A stretch of DNA of 64,000 nt from Streptomyces cyaneogriseus subsp. noncyanogenus (GCF_000931445.1 NZ_CP010849.1:4092001-4156000); one strand, 5' to 3'. Shown: positions 49,843-60,422, counted from the first letter of the stretch. Notes: generated by a model from the letters alone, not told the origin. A program made the numbers and translations.

Positions 49843-51930
49843 GTGGGCGCCGAGATATTCCGTGATGCCTGGGGCATCCCGCACCTGCGGGCCGGCGGCG
49901 TGCGCGAACTCGCCCGTGCCCAGGGCCGCGTCACCGCCCGGGACCGGGCCTGGCAGCTCGAGGTGGAGCGGCACCGCGCGCAGGGCACCTCCGCCTCCTT
50001 CCTCGGCCCCGAGGCGCTGCCCTGGGACCGCTTCGCCCGCCGCTGCCTGCTCGCCGACACCGCCCGCCGCTGCTTCGCCGCCCTGGAGGAGTCCGACCCG
50101 GAGACGGCCGACTGGGTAGGGGCCTACGTCGACGGCGTGAACGAGGGCCTTCCCGAGGGCGCCTCCGAGGAGTTCGGGCGCACCGGACTCGCCCCCGGCC
50201 GCTGGGAGCCCTGGACCCCGCTCACCGTCTGGCTCTCCACCCACATCCTCTTCGCGGGCTTCCCGGCCAAGCTGTGGCGCGAACACGTCGCCGGGCACCT
50301 CGGGCCCGACGCCGTCGCCCTGTTCGCCACCGACGGCCCCGGCACCGCGGGCAGCAACGGCTGGCTGGTCGCCGGGGAACGCACCGTCACCGGCCAGGCG
50401 GTCATCGCCGGCGACCCGCACCGCTTCATCGAGGACCCCGGCGTCTACCAGCAGATCCACCTGTCCTGCCCCGAGTTCGACGTGGTCGGCCTCGCCGTCC
50501 CCGGCGTCCCCGGCATCGCCCACTTCGGCCACACCGGCACGGTCGCCTGGGCCATCACCAACGCCATGGCCGACTACCAGGACCTGTACCGGGAGCGGCT
50601 GCGCCGCACCGGCGCCGGTGTCGAAGCGCTCGGCCCCGACGGCGTCTGGCACCGCGCCGCCCGCCGCACCGAGACCATCGAGGTCGCCGGCGAGGAACCC
50701 GCCGAGGTCGAGGTGATCGAGACCGACCGGGGACCGGTCGTCATCGGGGGCCCGGAAGGGCTCGACGGCGACGATCCGGCGGACCCCTCCGGCGTCCCGG
50801 TCGCCATCAGCCTGCGCCACCCGCCCCGCGTCACCGCCGAGCTCGGCTTCGGCGCCCTCCTGCCGCTGCTGCGGGCCCGCCGGGTCGCCGACGTGGACCG
50901 CGCCCTGGACGCGTGGGTCGAACCGGTCAACGTGGTGCAGGCCGCCGACACCGAGGGCGGCCTGCTGCACCGGGTCGCGGGCCGGGTGCCCGTGCGCGCC
51001 GCCGCCAACGGCACCCGCCTGGTGCCCGCCTGGGAGCCCGGCCACGCGTGGCGGGGCTGGCACGAGACGCCCCGCGCCGGGCTGACCGACGGCGTCGCCG
51101 TCATGGCCAACCAGCGCGGCCCCGCGGCCCCCCTCGGCGTCGAGTTCGCCCCGCCGCACCGCGCCGACCGCATCGCCGAACTGCTCGCCGGCAAGGACCG
51201 CTGGTCGGCCGCCGACATGCCCGCGATCCACACCGACACCCACCTCGCCTCCGCCGCCCCCCTCCTGGACCGCCTCGCCGCCCTCGACGGCCTCACCCCC
51301 CGCGCCGCCGCCCTCCGCGACCGCCTGCTGCGCTGGGACCGCCGCATGGACGCCGGCAGCACCGACGCGGCGGCGTACGCGGCGGTGCGCACGGCGCTCG
51401 TACGCCGGATCGCGGCCCACCCGGCCTTCGCCGCGCTGGCCGTCCCGCCCGCCTACCCGGAGGTCTTCCAGCCCTGGCTGTACCTGCCCACGCGCGTCGG
51501 CTACGCCCTGGAGCACCTGCTGCGCGCCCCCGGGCTGTACGGCGTCGACCGCGCGGCCGAGCTCCGCGCCGCCGTGGAGGAGGTGGCCGCCGGGGAGGCG
51601 CCCGGCACCTGGGGCGACACCCACCGCCTCGCCCCCTGGCGGGCGCTCACCGGCGCCGGGTACGACGAACCGGGCCTGTCCGGCGACCACGACTGCGTCC
51701 TGTGCACCTCCGCGGTGCCGGGCGTCACCGACCGCGCCGCGCGCGGCCCGGCCGCCCGGTACGTCTGGGACCTGGCCCGCCGGGAGGACAGCGGCTGGGT
51801 GGTCCCCTTCGGCGCCGGCGGCGTCCCCGGCTCCCCGCACCACCGCGACCAGTTGCCCCTGTGGCTGCGGGGCGAGCTCGTCCCCGTCGTCACCGACTTC
51901 ACCCGTCTGCACAAGGAGACCGATGTCTGA
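49843..51930 (+). CDS. Penicillin-acylase-family Ntn hydrolase
   Basis: A 695-aa precursor. The proposed nucleophile is Ser171 in GTAGSNGWLVAGERT, where autocatalytic cleavage would give alpha (1-170) and beta subunits. GDPHRFIEDPGVYQQIHLSC and GHTGTVAWAITNAMADYQDL are typical beta-subunit blocks. GTG 49843 is the only start that leaves the iron box outside the gene; it has only a weak RBS (AGGGAAG). No signal peptide is visible, so it may be cytoplasmic. The iron box and the following siderophore-type acyltransferase suggest a role in siderophore maturation, recycling or degradation, not beta-lactam hydrolysis. Confidence 0.88.
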   Translation: MGAEIFRDAWGIPHLRAGGVRELARAQGRVTARDRAWQLEVERHRAQGTSASFLGPEALPWDRFARRCLLADTARRCFAALEESDPETADWVGAYVDGVNEGLPEGASEEFGRTGLAPGRWEPWTPLTVWLSTHILFAGFPAKLWREHVAGHLGPDAVALFATDGPGTAGSNGWLVAGERTVTGQAVIAGDPHRFIEDPGVYQQIHLSCPEFDVVGLAVPGVPGIAHFGHTGTVAWAITNAMADYQDLYRERLRRTGAGVEALGPDGVWHRAARRTETIEVAGEEPAEVEVIETDRGPVVIGGPEGLDGDDPADPSGVPVAISLRHPPRVTAELGFGALLPLLRARRVADVDRALDAWVEPVNVVQAADTEGGLLHRVAGRVPVRAAANGTRLVPAWEPGHAWRGWHETPRAGLTDGVAVMANQRGPAAPLGVEFAPPHRADRIAELLAGKDRWSAADMPAIHTDTHLASAAPLLDRLAALDGLTPRAAALRDRLLRWDRRMDAGSTDAAAYAAVRTALVRRIAAHPAFAALAVPPAYPEVFQPWLYLPTRVGYALEHLLRAPGLYGVDRAAELRAAVEEVAAGEAPGTWGDTHRLAPWRALTGAGYDEPGLSGDHDCVLCTSAVPGVTDRAARGPAARYVWDLARREDSGWVVPFGAGGVPGSPHHRDQLPLWLRGELVPVVTDFTRLHKETDV

Positions 51931-52531
51931 CCCGTACGCCTCCCGCACCGCCGTCCACGAGCAGCGCGTCGACGGCTTCGGCACCTTCCGCGTCCTGCCG
52001 CTGGACGCCGAGCGCGACGCCGGTGTCCTGCACCGCTGGGTGAGCGAGGAGCGGGCCGCCTTCTGGGGCATGAACGGCCTGACGCGCGAGCAGGTGGCCG
52101 GGATCTACGCCCACATGGACACGCTCGACACCCACCACGCCCTGCTGCTGGTGAGGGACGGCGAGCCGGCCGCGCTGCTGCAGACCTACGAGCCGGACGC
52201 CGACCGCGTCGGCGAGTGCTACGAGGTCCGCCCCGGCGACCTCGGCATCCACCTGCTGCTCGCCCCCGCCGGAGCGGACGGCGCGCGGCCCGGCTGGACC
52301 TCCGCCCTGATCGCCGTGATCACGGCGTACGTCTTCCGGACCCTGGGCCGGACCCGGATCGTGATCGACCCGGACGTCCGCAACGACAAGGCGATCGCCC
52401 GCTTCGTCAAGCAGGGCTTCACCGCGGGCCCCGAGGTCGTCCTGCCCGAGATCGACCTGCCCGACGTGTACCTGCCAAAGAAGCGGGCCCAGCTCGCCTT
52501 CCTCGACCGGGAGGTAGCCTTCCCCGGGTGA
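51923..52531 (+). CDS. Siderophore-type acyltransferase (GNAT, Acetyltransf_8)
   Basis: A 202-aa GNAT enzyme related to IucB/MbtK acyltransferases that acylate hydroxylysine-type amines in siderophores. Recognised by FGTFRVLPLDAERDAGVLHR, WVSEERAAFWGMNGLTREQV, the LGIHLLLAP strand and FRTLGRTRIVIDPDVRNDKA near the acetyl-CoA site. It overlaps the hydrolase by 8 nt and its stop overlaps the cupin GTG. No hydroxylase or NIS synthetase gene is nearby, so a complete pathway is not evident. Confidence 0.87.
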   Translation: MSDPYASRTAVHEQRVDGFGTFRVLPLDAERDAGVLHRWVSEERAAFWGMNGLTREQVAGIYAHMDTLDTHHALLLVRDGEPAALLQTYEPDADRVGECYEVRPGDLGIHLLLAPAGADGARPGWTSALIAVITAYVFRTLGRTRIVIDPDVRNDKAIARFVKQGFTAGPEVVLPEIDLPDVYLPKKRAQLAFLDREVAFPG

Positions 52532-53010
52532 CCCCGGTGACCCCTGAGGACCTCGTCGCACGCTACGGTCTCCAGCCGCTCCCGCGCGAGGGCGGCCTGT
52601 TCCGCCGCACCTGGGCCGGACCGGACCGGCCCGACGGACGCCCGGAGGGCACGGCGATCGTCGTCCTCCTCACCGGCGCCGACTACTCCGCCCTGCACCG
52701 CCTGCCCACCGACGAGGTCTGGCACTTCTACCTCGGCGACCCGCTGGAGCTCCTGCTGCTCGCGCCCGACGGATCGTCCCGGACGGCGGTACTGGGCCCG
52801 GACGTCCTGTCCGGCCAGCAGCCGCAGCTCACCGTCCCCGCCCGCACCTGGATGGGCGGCCGGGTCGCGGCGGGCGGCGCGTGGACGTTCTTCGGCTGCA
52901 CGATGGCCCCCGGCTTCACCTACGAGGACTACGAGCACGGCGACGCGGCCGACCTCACGGCACGCTATCCGGCACGGGCGGACCGCATCGCCGCCCTGTG
53001 CCGGCCCTGA
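52528..53010 (+). CDS. Cupin DUF985-type protein
   Basis: A 160-aa protein with GTGA overlap to the previous gene. It reads YGLQPLPREGGLFRRTW, then SALHRLPTDEVWHFYLGDPL, GQQPQLTVPARTWMGGRVAA and WTFFGCTMAPGFTYEDYEHG. These are the conserved blocks of the DUF985 cupin family, including His residues for a metal. The biochemical role is unknown. It is part of the iron-box transcript. Confidence 0.87.
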   Translation: MTPVTPEDLVARYGLQPLPREGGLFRRTWAGPDRPDGRPEGTAIVVLLTGADYSALHRLPTDEVWHFYLGDPLELLLLAPDGSSRTAVLGPDVLSGQQPQLTVPARTWMGGRVAAGGAWTFFGCTMAPGFTYEDYEHGDAADLTARYPARADRIAALCRP

Positions 53011-53035
53011 GTCCCCCACTTTCCCGGGAGCGCCC

Positions 53036-53797
53036 ATGAAGCTGCTGGACGGACAGGTCGCCCTCGTCACGGGCGCGGGCGGCGGCATCGGCCGGGGCAT
53101 CGCCCTCCGTTTCGCCGAGGAGGGCGCGGCGGTCGCCCTGCACTGCCGTACGGCGGTGGAGGCGGCCCGCGAGGTGGCCGCGCGCGTCCGCGGCCTGGGC
53201 GGCCGGGCCGTCGTCCTGCGGGCCGACCTCACCGACGAGGACGCCTGCCGCCGCCTGGTCGGCGAGGCCGCCGACTGGGGCGGGGGACGGCTGACGGCGC
53301 TGGTCAACAACGCCGGGGTGCAGCCGGTGCGGGACCTGCCCGGGATGACGGCCGCCGAGTGGCGGGACGTCGTCGACACCAACCTCTCCAGTGTCTTCGC
53401 CTGCACCCAGGCGGCGGCCGAGCTGATGCGCCCCCGGGGCGGCGGCACGATCACCCACATCGCCTCCGTCGAGGCGAGCGCCCCCGCCCCGGGCCACGCC
53501 CCCTACTGCGCCTCGAAGGCGGCGGTCGTCATGCACGCCCGGTCGGCCGCCCTGGAGTACGGCCCCTGGGGGATCCGCGTCAACACCGTCTCGCCCGGCC
53601 TCGTCGACCGCGAGGGCCTGGCCGAGACGTGGCCGGAGGGCGTACGGCGGTGGCGGCGGGCGGTGCCCACCGGACGCCTGGGCCGGCCGGAGGACGTGGG
53701 CGACGCGTGCGTCTTCCTGGCCTCCCGGCTGGCGTCCTGGGTCACGGGCCACGACCTCGTGGTGGACGGCGGGGTGTCGGCCCGGCCCACCTGGTGA
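53036..53797 (+). CDS. Short-chain dehydrogenase/reductase
   Basis: A 253-aa NAD(P)-dependent oxidoreductase. The Rossmann nucleotide motif is TGAGGGIGRG, then NNAG at the beta-4 strand, Ser in HIASVEASAPA and Tyr/Lys in YCASKAA. The C-terminal signature ASRLASWVTGHDLVVDGG is typical. RBS GGGAG. It follows the cupin by 25 bp. The substrate is unknown. Confidence 0.92.
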   Translation: MKLLDGQVALVTGAGGGIGRGIALRFAEEGAAVALHCRTAVEAAREVAARVRGLGGRAVVLRADLTDEDACRRLVGEAADWGGGRLTALVNNAGVQPVRDLPGMTAAEWRDVVDTNLSSVFACTQAAAELMRPRGGGTITHIASVEASAPAPGHAPYCASKAAVVMHARSAALEYGPWGIRVNTVSPGLVDREGLAETWPEGVRRWRRAVPTGRLGRPEDVGDACVFLASRLASWVTGHDLVVDGGVSARPTW

Positions 53798-53985
53798 CGC
53801 GCGCCGCTCCACCCCCTCCGCGCGGGCGGAACGGCCGCGAATGTGCCGAACCGCCCTTTCGGGGCGCGGATGGCCGTTTCACCGGTCCGCTCCACTGGCT
53901 GATATGAGCGCCGCCAGACCGCGTCAGGTTTCCCGTAACCACCGTTCGGGAGCCTCCAGGAGTCATCGGAATCCGGGAGGCTGCA

Positions 53986-54837
53986 GTGAAGCATGTGAGC
54001 AAGAGGCGCACCGGTGTCGTCGTGGCCGTGCTGAGTGGTCTGGCCATGGCGATGATGTCGACGGCCGCGCACGCCGACGAGGAGCTGGACGTCATCGCGC
54101 ACCGCGGATCGTCGGGCATGGCGCCGGAGAACACCGCGGCGGCCGTCGACCTCGCCATCGAACAGCGGTCCGACTTCGTCGAGATCGACGTGCAGCGCAC
54201 CAAGGACGGCAAACTGGTCAACTTCCACGACTGCACCATGGAGCGGACCACCGACGTCGAGGAGGTCTACCCGGGCCGTCCCAGATACCGGGTCTCCGAC
54301 TTCACCTGGGCGGAACTGCGCAGACTGGACGCCGGTTCCTGGTTCCACGAGGACTACGCCGGCGAACCGCTCATGACCGTCGACGAGGTCATCGCGAGCG
54401 TCAGGAACACCCGCACCGGACTGCTCGCCGAGATCAGCCCGTGCGGCCACTACGTCGGCATCGCGACCGACTTCGCCCAGAACCTGCTGGGCAAGCCGCG
54501 CTACGTGCAGCGCGCCCTCGCCGAGGGAGAGCTCGCAGTCCAGTCCTTCCAGGTGGACGACGCCCAGGAGTTCCACGCGCTGATGCCCGAGGTCCCGATC
54601 GGCTTCCTGGACGCCAACCGCCCCACCGAGGAGGAACTCCTCCAGCTCAGCACGTGGGCGGACCAGGTGAACCCGCAGTACACGGTGACCGACCAGGCGC
54701 TGGTCGACCGGGTGCACGAACTGGGCATGGACATCAACGTGTGGACGGTCGACGAGCCCGGCGCGATGCGCAGGATGGCCGGCCTGGGCGTCGACGGCAT
54801 CATCACCGACTTCCCCCAGTCCCTCACCCAGCGCTGA
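53986..54837 (+). CDS. Secreted glycerophosphodiester phosphodiesterase
   Basis: A 283-aa protein from GTG 53986 with RBS GGGAGG. A signal peptide (RTGVVVAVLSGLAMAMMSTA, cleavage near AHA) directs export. The GDPD fold shows IAHRGSSGMAPENTAAAV, FVEIDVQRTKDGKLVNFHD and the C-terminal VWTVDEPGAMRRMAGLGVDG. These supply the catalytic His pair and metal-binding Glu/Asp. The usual EIK motif reads EIS, so the phosphate-binding Lys may be replaced. It would release glycerol-3-phosphate from lipid or teichoic-acid diesters. Confidence 0.92.
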   Translation: MKHVSKRRTGVVVAVLSGLAMAMMSTAAHADEELDVIAHRGSSGMAPENTAAAVDLAIEQRSDFVEIDVQRTKDGKLVNFHDCTMERTTDVEEVYPGRPRYRVSDFTWAELRRLDAGSWFHEDYAGEPLMTVDEVIASVRNTRTGLLAEISPCGHYVGIATDFAQNLLGKPRYVQRALAEGELAVQSFQVDDAQEFHALMPEVPIGFLDANRPTEEELLQLSTWADQVNPQYTVTDQALVDRVHELGMDINVWTVDEPGAMRRMAGLGVDGIITDFPQSLTQR

Positions 54838-54865
54838 CCCACCGGCACCACCGGCGCACCCCCGC

Positions 54866-54895
54866 CCGGCCGCGGCCGTCACCCGCCGCGGCCGG
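54866..54895. terminator. Bidirectional terminator
   Basis: CCGGCCGCGGC (54866-54876) and GCCGCGGCCGG (54885-54895) pair perfectly between GDPD and the convergent leucine-rich-repeat gene. Confidence 0.7.
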
Positions 54896-54903
54896 TGACG
54901 GCC

Positions 54904-55623
54904 TCACAACAGCACGACGCACCCCCGCCGCCGCAGCTCGGCCATGGCCGCCGGGGAGGGCGCGCAGTCGTTCCAGCGCAGATCCAGCTTCTCCAGCGAG
55001 GGCAGCTCGGCCACCCAGTCCGGCACCCGGGTCAGGCGGTTGCTCCGCACATCGAGCTGGCGCAGCCGGGGCAGACCGGCCAGCGCCGGGGGCAGCTCGG
55101 CGAGGGCGTTCTCCCGCAGGTCCAGGTGGCGCAGTTCGCCCAGTCCGGCCACGGACGGCGGCAGGCCGGCGATCGCGTTCCCCCGGAGCCACAGCTCGCG
55201 CAGGCCGCGCAGACGCCCGATGCCGTCGGGCAGCGTGGTCAGGCGGTTGTGCTGCGCCCGCAGCTCGACCAGCCCGGTCATCCGCCCGATGGCCTCGGGC
55301 AGGGCGGTCAGGGCGTTCTCGCCGACGTTGAGGTAGCTCAGCCGCGTCAGGTTCCCCAGGGAGTCCGGAAGCTCCGACAGCCGGTTGTCGTGCAGATAGA
55401 GGCAGCCGCTGAGCCCGGTCAGCTCCCCGAGCGCGTCCGGCACCGAGACGAGCCGGTTGTGACCGAGGTCCAGGGTGGTCAGCCGCGTCAGCCGGCCGAT
55501 CTCCGGCGACAACTCGGTGAGCCCGTTGTCCGCCAGGATCAACACCTCCAGCTCACCCCGCCCCCACACCGACCCGGGCACTTCCCCGAGCTGCCGACGC
55601 CAGAGATTCAACACCTGCGGCAC
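54904..55623 (-). CDS. Leucine-rich-repeat protein
   Basis: A 239-aa protein from GTG 55623 (AAAGGAAG upstream). It has about eight LRR units of the LPxxIGxLxxLxxLxLxxNxL type, for example LTTLPDGIGRLRGLRELWLR and LSELPDSLGNLTRLSYLNVG. There is no signal peptide or membrane segment. Such solenoids bind proteins. Bacterial leucine-rich proteins of this type are common next to tRNA genes in Streptomyces, but no partner is evident. Another GTG at 55614 is an alternative start. Confidence 0.9.
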   Translation of the reverse strand: MPQVLNLWRRQLGEVPGSVWGRGELEVLILADNGLTELSPEIGRLTRLTTLDLGHNRLVSVPDALGELTGLSGCLYLHDNRLSELPDSLGNLTRLSYLNVGENALTALPEAIGRMTGLVELRAQHNRLTTLPDGIGRLRGLRELWLRGNAIAGLPPSVAGLGELRHLDLRENALAELPPALAGLPRLRQLDVRSNRLTRVPDWVAELPSLEKLDLRWNDCAPSPAAMAELRRRGCVVLL

Positions 55624-55941
55624 GTTGCGCTTCCTTTCCGCGGACGACGACCGCCCCCTCGGCACGACAGCCGTACGCGCGGACGATCCCGGCCATGCTC
55701 GCCGACGCCCCCCGGCTCCTGGACCGACCGGCCCACCACCGGCCGGCCCCTGCCGGGTGGCACCGCCCCCTCCCACCAGACCCGCTCCCGGCTTCCGGGC
55801 TTCCCTGAACGGCCTGAACCGTGCTGACTGCGAGCGGGCGTGGAGCCGGCGCCGTTCGCCGGTCCGGCTGTTGGTTCTGGCGACCGGCCCTGGGCAGGCG
55901 CGAAGCGCTCCGGGCGCCGCCCGGCTCCGGAGAAGAGACCG
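55624..55941. other. Gene-free stretch
   Basis: The 318 bp upstream of the LRR gene contain Pro/Arg-rich frames on both strands but no RBS-start pair or codon bias consistent with a gene. I see no RNA element. Confidence 0.5.
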
Positions 55942-55979
55942 AAGCGATGGAGGCGGACAACGTCGAGGGGCCCCACCGC
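55942..55979 (-). terminator. Terminator of tRNA-Ser(GGA)
   Basis: GTCGAGGGGCCCCACCGC (55942-55959) pairs perfectly with GCGGTGGGGCCCCTCGAC (55962-55979), 42 nt beyond the tRNA. Confidence 0.85.
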
Positions 55980-56021
55980 AAGCGGTGGGGCCCCTCGACA
56001 TCGTGCCCGGTGAGGCACTGG

Positions 56022-56106
56022 CGGAGGATACGAGATTCGAACTCGTGAGGGGTTGCCCCCAACACGCTTTCCAAGCGTGCGCCCTAGGCCTCTAGGCGAA
56101 TCCTCC
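56022..56106 (-). tRNA. tRNA-Ser (anticodon GGA)
   Basis: An 85-nt type II tRNA on the minus strand: acceptor GGAGGAT/ATCCTCC, anticodon loop TTGGAAA, long variable arm, T-loop GTTCGAATCTC and discriminator G. Confidence 0.97.
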
Positions 56107-56178
56107 GTCGAGAACATTACATGACGCCGGGGAGTGCTCGCGAACTCGTCCCCGGCCCGCGAAATCGGGTAACCTGTG

Positions 56179-56273
56179 CGAAGCCCCTCACGCGGCGCTA
56201 TCTGACTGAACTCCCCCAGGGCCGGAAGGCAGCAAGGGTAGGTTGGCTCTGGCGGGTGCGTGGGGGGCGCTTG
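56179..56273 (+). ncRNA. ffs: Signal recognition particle RNA (small type, 4.5S)
   Basis: The universally conserved apical loop CAGGGCCGGAAGGCAGCAAGG is present (with the GGAA tetraloop and A-rich bulges), and the outer stem pairs GCCCCTCACGC with GCGTGGGGGGC. A TAACCT -10 hexamer lies about 7 nt upstream. Ends are estimated from the outer stem. Confidence 0.9.
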
Positions 56274-56424
56274 CGTTTCCGGGACCGGGCCGGGGCGGCC
56301 CGATCCGGGCGGAGTGGGTCCCCGGGGTCCCGGCGAGCGGGCCGGGAGGTTCGACGCAGGGCCCTGACCTGGGGCGGAGCCGGGGCCCGGCCGGTTGTCG
56401 GCGGGCGCCTATAACCTCGTATGC

Positions 56425-58782
56425 GTGTCGTCTCTCGCGCTTTACCGCCGCTACCGCCCGGAGTCCTTCGCCGAGGTCATCGGGCAGGAGCATGTCACCG
56501 ACCCGCTGCAGCAGGCGCTGCGGAACAACCGGGTCAATCACGCGTACCTGTTCAGTGGTCCGCGCGGCTGCGGCAAGACGACGAGCGCGCGGATCCTGGC
56601 CCGCTGCCTGAACTGTGAGCAAGGTCCCACCCCGACGCCGTGCGGCGAGTGCCAGTCCTGCCAGGACCTGGCGCGCAACGGCCCGGGTTCGATCGACGTC
56701 ATCGAGATCGACGCCGCCTCGCACGGCGGTGTGGACGACGCCCGTGACCTGCGGGAGAAGGCGTTCTTCGGGCCCGCCCGCAGCCGGTACAAGATCTACA
56801 TCATCGACGAGGCCCACATGGTCACGTCGGCCGGCTTCAACGCCCTGCTCAAGGTCGTCGAGGAGCCGCCGGAGCATCTGAAGTTCATCTTCGCGACCAC
56901 CGAGCCCGAGAAGGTCATCGGGACCATCCGGTCGCGGACCCACCACTACCCCTTCCGGCTGGTGCCGCCCGGGACCCTGCGCGACTACCTGTCCGCGGTC
57001 TGCGAGCAGGAGAAGATCCCCGTCGAGGACGGCGTGCTGCCGCTCGTCGTGCGCGCGGGCGCCGGATCCGTACGAGACTCCATGTCCGTCATGGACCAGC
57101 TCCTCGCGGGCGCCGGCGACGAGGGCGTGACGTACGCCATGGCGACCGCCCTGCTCGGCTACACGGACGGTTCGCTGCTCGACTCCGTCGTGGAGGCGTT
57201 CGCCTCCGGGGACGGGGCCGCGGCCTTCGAGGTCGTGGACCGTGTCATCGAGAGCGGCAACGATCCGCGGCGCTTCGTCGCCGACCTGCTGGAGCGGCTC
57301 CGCGACCTGGTGATCCTCTCCGCCGTGCCGGACGCGGCGGAGAAGGGGCTGATCGACGCCCCGGTGGACGTCGTCGAGCGGATGCAGGCGCAGGCGCGGT
57401 CCTTCGGCGCCGCCGAGCTGAGCCGCGCCGCCGACCTCGTCAACCAGGGGCTCACCGAGATGCGGGGGACCACCTCACCCCGTCTCCAGCTCGAGCTGAT
57501 CTGCGCGCGTGTGCTGCTGCCCACGGCGTACGGCGACGAGCGGTCGGTGATGGCCCGCCTCGACCGGATCGAGCGCGGGGTGCAGTTCTCCGCGGGCGCG
57601 GGAGCCCCCGCGATGGGATACGTGCCGGGCCCCGACGTCCACGCGGGCGCCAACGCCGCTCCCGTCCCGCCGGGCGGCGGACCCGCCGCGGCCCGGGCCG
57701 CCGTGCGCGCGTCCGGCGCACCGCCCGCCGCCACACCGGCCGCGGGCCCGCCCACCGGGCCCGGTACGGCCGCCGCACCGGCCGCCGGCGGAGGCGTGCC
57801 CGCGGCCGCCGCCCCGGCCCCCGCCGCTCCCGCGCCCTCCGCCCCTGCCGCGCCCGCGGCACCCGCGCCCACTCCCGCACCCGCCCCTACGCCCGCACCC
57901 GCCCCCACGCCCGCACCCGCCGCCCCGGCACCTGCCGCCGCCGCGCCGCCGACCGCGGCCCCCGCGCCCGGCGCTTGGCCCACGCCCGCCGCAGCGGGCA
58001 GCGGGCGCCGGCCCGGCGGGTGGCCCACGGCGGCGCCCGCGGGCGGCGGACAGCCCCCGACGCCCGGCTCGCCCTCCGCCGCGACGCCGGCTCCCCCCGC
58101 TACTGCCGCCGCCGCGCCGCCGGCCGCGGCGTCCGGCTTCCCGCCCGCGGGCGGCGGTCTCGACCCCCGCACGCTCTGGCCGAACATCCTGGAGGCGGTC
58201 AAGAACCGCCGCCGGTTCACCTGGATCCTGCTCAGCCAGAACGCCCAGGTGACCGGCTTCGACGGCACCACGCTCCAGCTCGGCTTCGTCAACGCCGGTG
58301 CCCGGGACAACTTCCTGAGCAGCGGCAGCGAGGACGTGCTGCGCCAGGCGCTGGCGGGGCAGTTCAACGTCCAGTGGAAGATCGAGGCGGTCGTCGACCC
58401 CTCCGGCGGCGGCTCGGCACCGCCGCCGTCCGCGGGACCCGGCTCCGGCTTCCCCGGCGGCCAGGGACCGGGCGGCGCCGCACCGGGCGGCGGCAGCGGC
58501 TACGGCGGTGGCGGCGGTTACGGCGGTGGCGGCGCGCCCTCGCCCGCGCAGCCGCAGGCGGCCTCCCCGGCGCCCGCGCCCGCCGCGTCGGCCCCGGCTC
58601 CGGCCTCCTCCCGGCCCGCCCCGGCTCCGGCCCCCTCGGCGCCGGAGCCGCCACCCGTCTCTCCCGAGGACGACATTCCCGAGGACGACGATCCCGACCT
58701 CGACGAGTCGGCCCTGTCCGGCAAGGAACTGATCGTGCGGGAGCTGGGCGCGACGGTCGTGGAGGAGATCGCGCACGAGTAG
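56425..58782 (+). CDS. dnaX: DNA polymerase III subunits gamma and tau
   Basis: A 785-aa clamp-loader ATPase. The opening SSLALYRRYRPESFAEVIG is family-typical; Walker A is SGPRGCGKTTSAR, zinc-binding cysteines follow in CLNCEQ and TPCGECQSC, Walker B/DEAD is IYIIDEAHM, and VKIFATTEPEKV-like and RSRTHHYPFR motifs follow. Residues about 390-580 are a Pro/Ala linker with GGG-rich parts. A C-terminal tau-like region (LWPNILEAVKNRRRFTWILL) and a second Gly/Pro-rich run end the protein. GTG 56425 lies 8-10 nt after TATAAC, so the mRNA is probably leaderless. No tau/gamma frameshift signal was evident. Confidence 0.96.
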   Translation: MSSLALYRRYRPESFAEVIGQEHVTDPLQQALRNNRVNHAYLFSGPRGCGKTTSARILARCLNCEQGPTPTPCGECQSCQDLARNGPGSIDVIEIDAASHGGVDDARDLREKAFFGPARSRYKIYIIDEAHMVTSAGFNALLKVVEEPPEHLKFIFATTEPEKVIGTIRSRTHHYPFRLVPPGTLRDYLSAVCEQEKIPVEDGVLPLVVRAGAGSVRDSMSVMDQLLAGAGDEGVTYAMATALLGYTDGSLLDSVVEAFASGDGAAAFEVVDRVIESGNDPRRFVADLLERLRDLVILSAVPDAAEKGLIDAPVDVVERMQAQARSFGAAELSRAADLVNQGLTEMRGTTSPRLQLELICARVLLPTAYGDERSVMARLDRIERGVQFSAGAGAPAMGYVPGPDVHAGANAAPVPPGGGPAAARAAVRASGAPPAATPAAGPPTGPGTAAAPAAGGGVPAAAAPAPAAPAPSAPAAPAAPAPTPAPAPTPAPAPTPAPAAPAPAAAAPPTAAPAPGAWPTPAAAGSGRRPGGWPTAAPAGGGQPPTPGSPSAATPAPPATAAAAPPAAASGFPPAGGGLDPRTLWPNILEAVKNRRRFTWILLSQNAQVTGFDGTTLQLGFVNAGARDNFLSSGSEDVLRQALAGQFNVQWKIEAVVDPSGGGSAPPPSAGPGSGFPGGQGPGGAAPGGGSGYGGGGGYGGGGAPSPAQPQAASPAPAPAASAPAPASSRPAPAPAPSAPEPPPVSPEDDIPEDDDPDLDESALSGKELIVRELGATVVEEIAHE

Positions 58783-58951
58783 CGGCGTACGGGTGGCGGC
58801 GCGGGAGCGGCGGCACGTGAGGAACCCGGACCCGGACCCCGCGTCGGGCGCCCGCGGGGCCCCGCCCTCGGAGGAACGCACGAACGCCGACGGCTCGTCC
58901 CCTCGGCGGCCCGCACAAACCGCACCGCCTCCCTGCCGTTAGGCTGACCCC

Positions 58952-60205
<1,254 letters not shown>

Positions 60206-60243
60206 ACGCCCAGGCACCCGGTCCCCGACCGGCACCTACCCGG

Positions 60244-60277
60244 CAGGCCCCGGCTCCGTCCCAGGAGCCGGGGCCTG
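60244..60277 (+). terminator. Terminator of purD
   Basis: CAGGCCCCGGCTCC (60244-60257) and GGAGCCGGGGCCTG (60264-60277) pair perfectly. Confidence 0.85.
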
Positions 60278-60378
60278 ACCCTTGCTGTCCGTCACCCACC
60301 TTTGCCCAAAGCCATTCCATCGAGTGACCGATGCCCCATCCGGCTGACGGGGGCCGAGGCCCCAACTAGGGTGCCGCG

Positions 60379-60422
60379 CAAGTGTTCCGGCACTTGGCCC
60401 ACCGACATTGCGATGTCAGTGG
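60379..60422. promoter_or_regulatory. Two adjacent palindromes upstream of the membrane gene
   Basis: CAAGTG-N6-CACTTG (60379-60396) is followed after 2 nt by CCAC-c-GACAT-tgcg-ATGTC-a-GTGG (60399-60422), each perfectly symmetric. A TAGGGT -10-like hexamer lies at 60367-60372, so both fall just downstream of the likely promoter. The remaining bases to 60495 contain no gene. Confidence 0.6.

Noticed and set aside
53870..53900. Possible PHO box before the GDPD gene (TTCACCGG and TCCACTGG)
   Set aside because: The two half-sites are 13 bp apart rather than 11 and match the consensus poorly.
56425..58782. Programmed frameshift for gamma/tau in dnaX
   Set aside because: No A-rich slippery heptamer with a downstream hairpin was seen; the GC-rich linker offers none.
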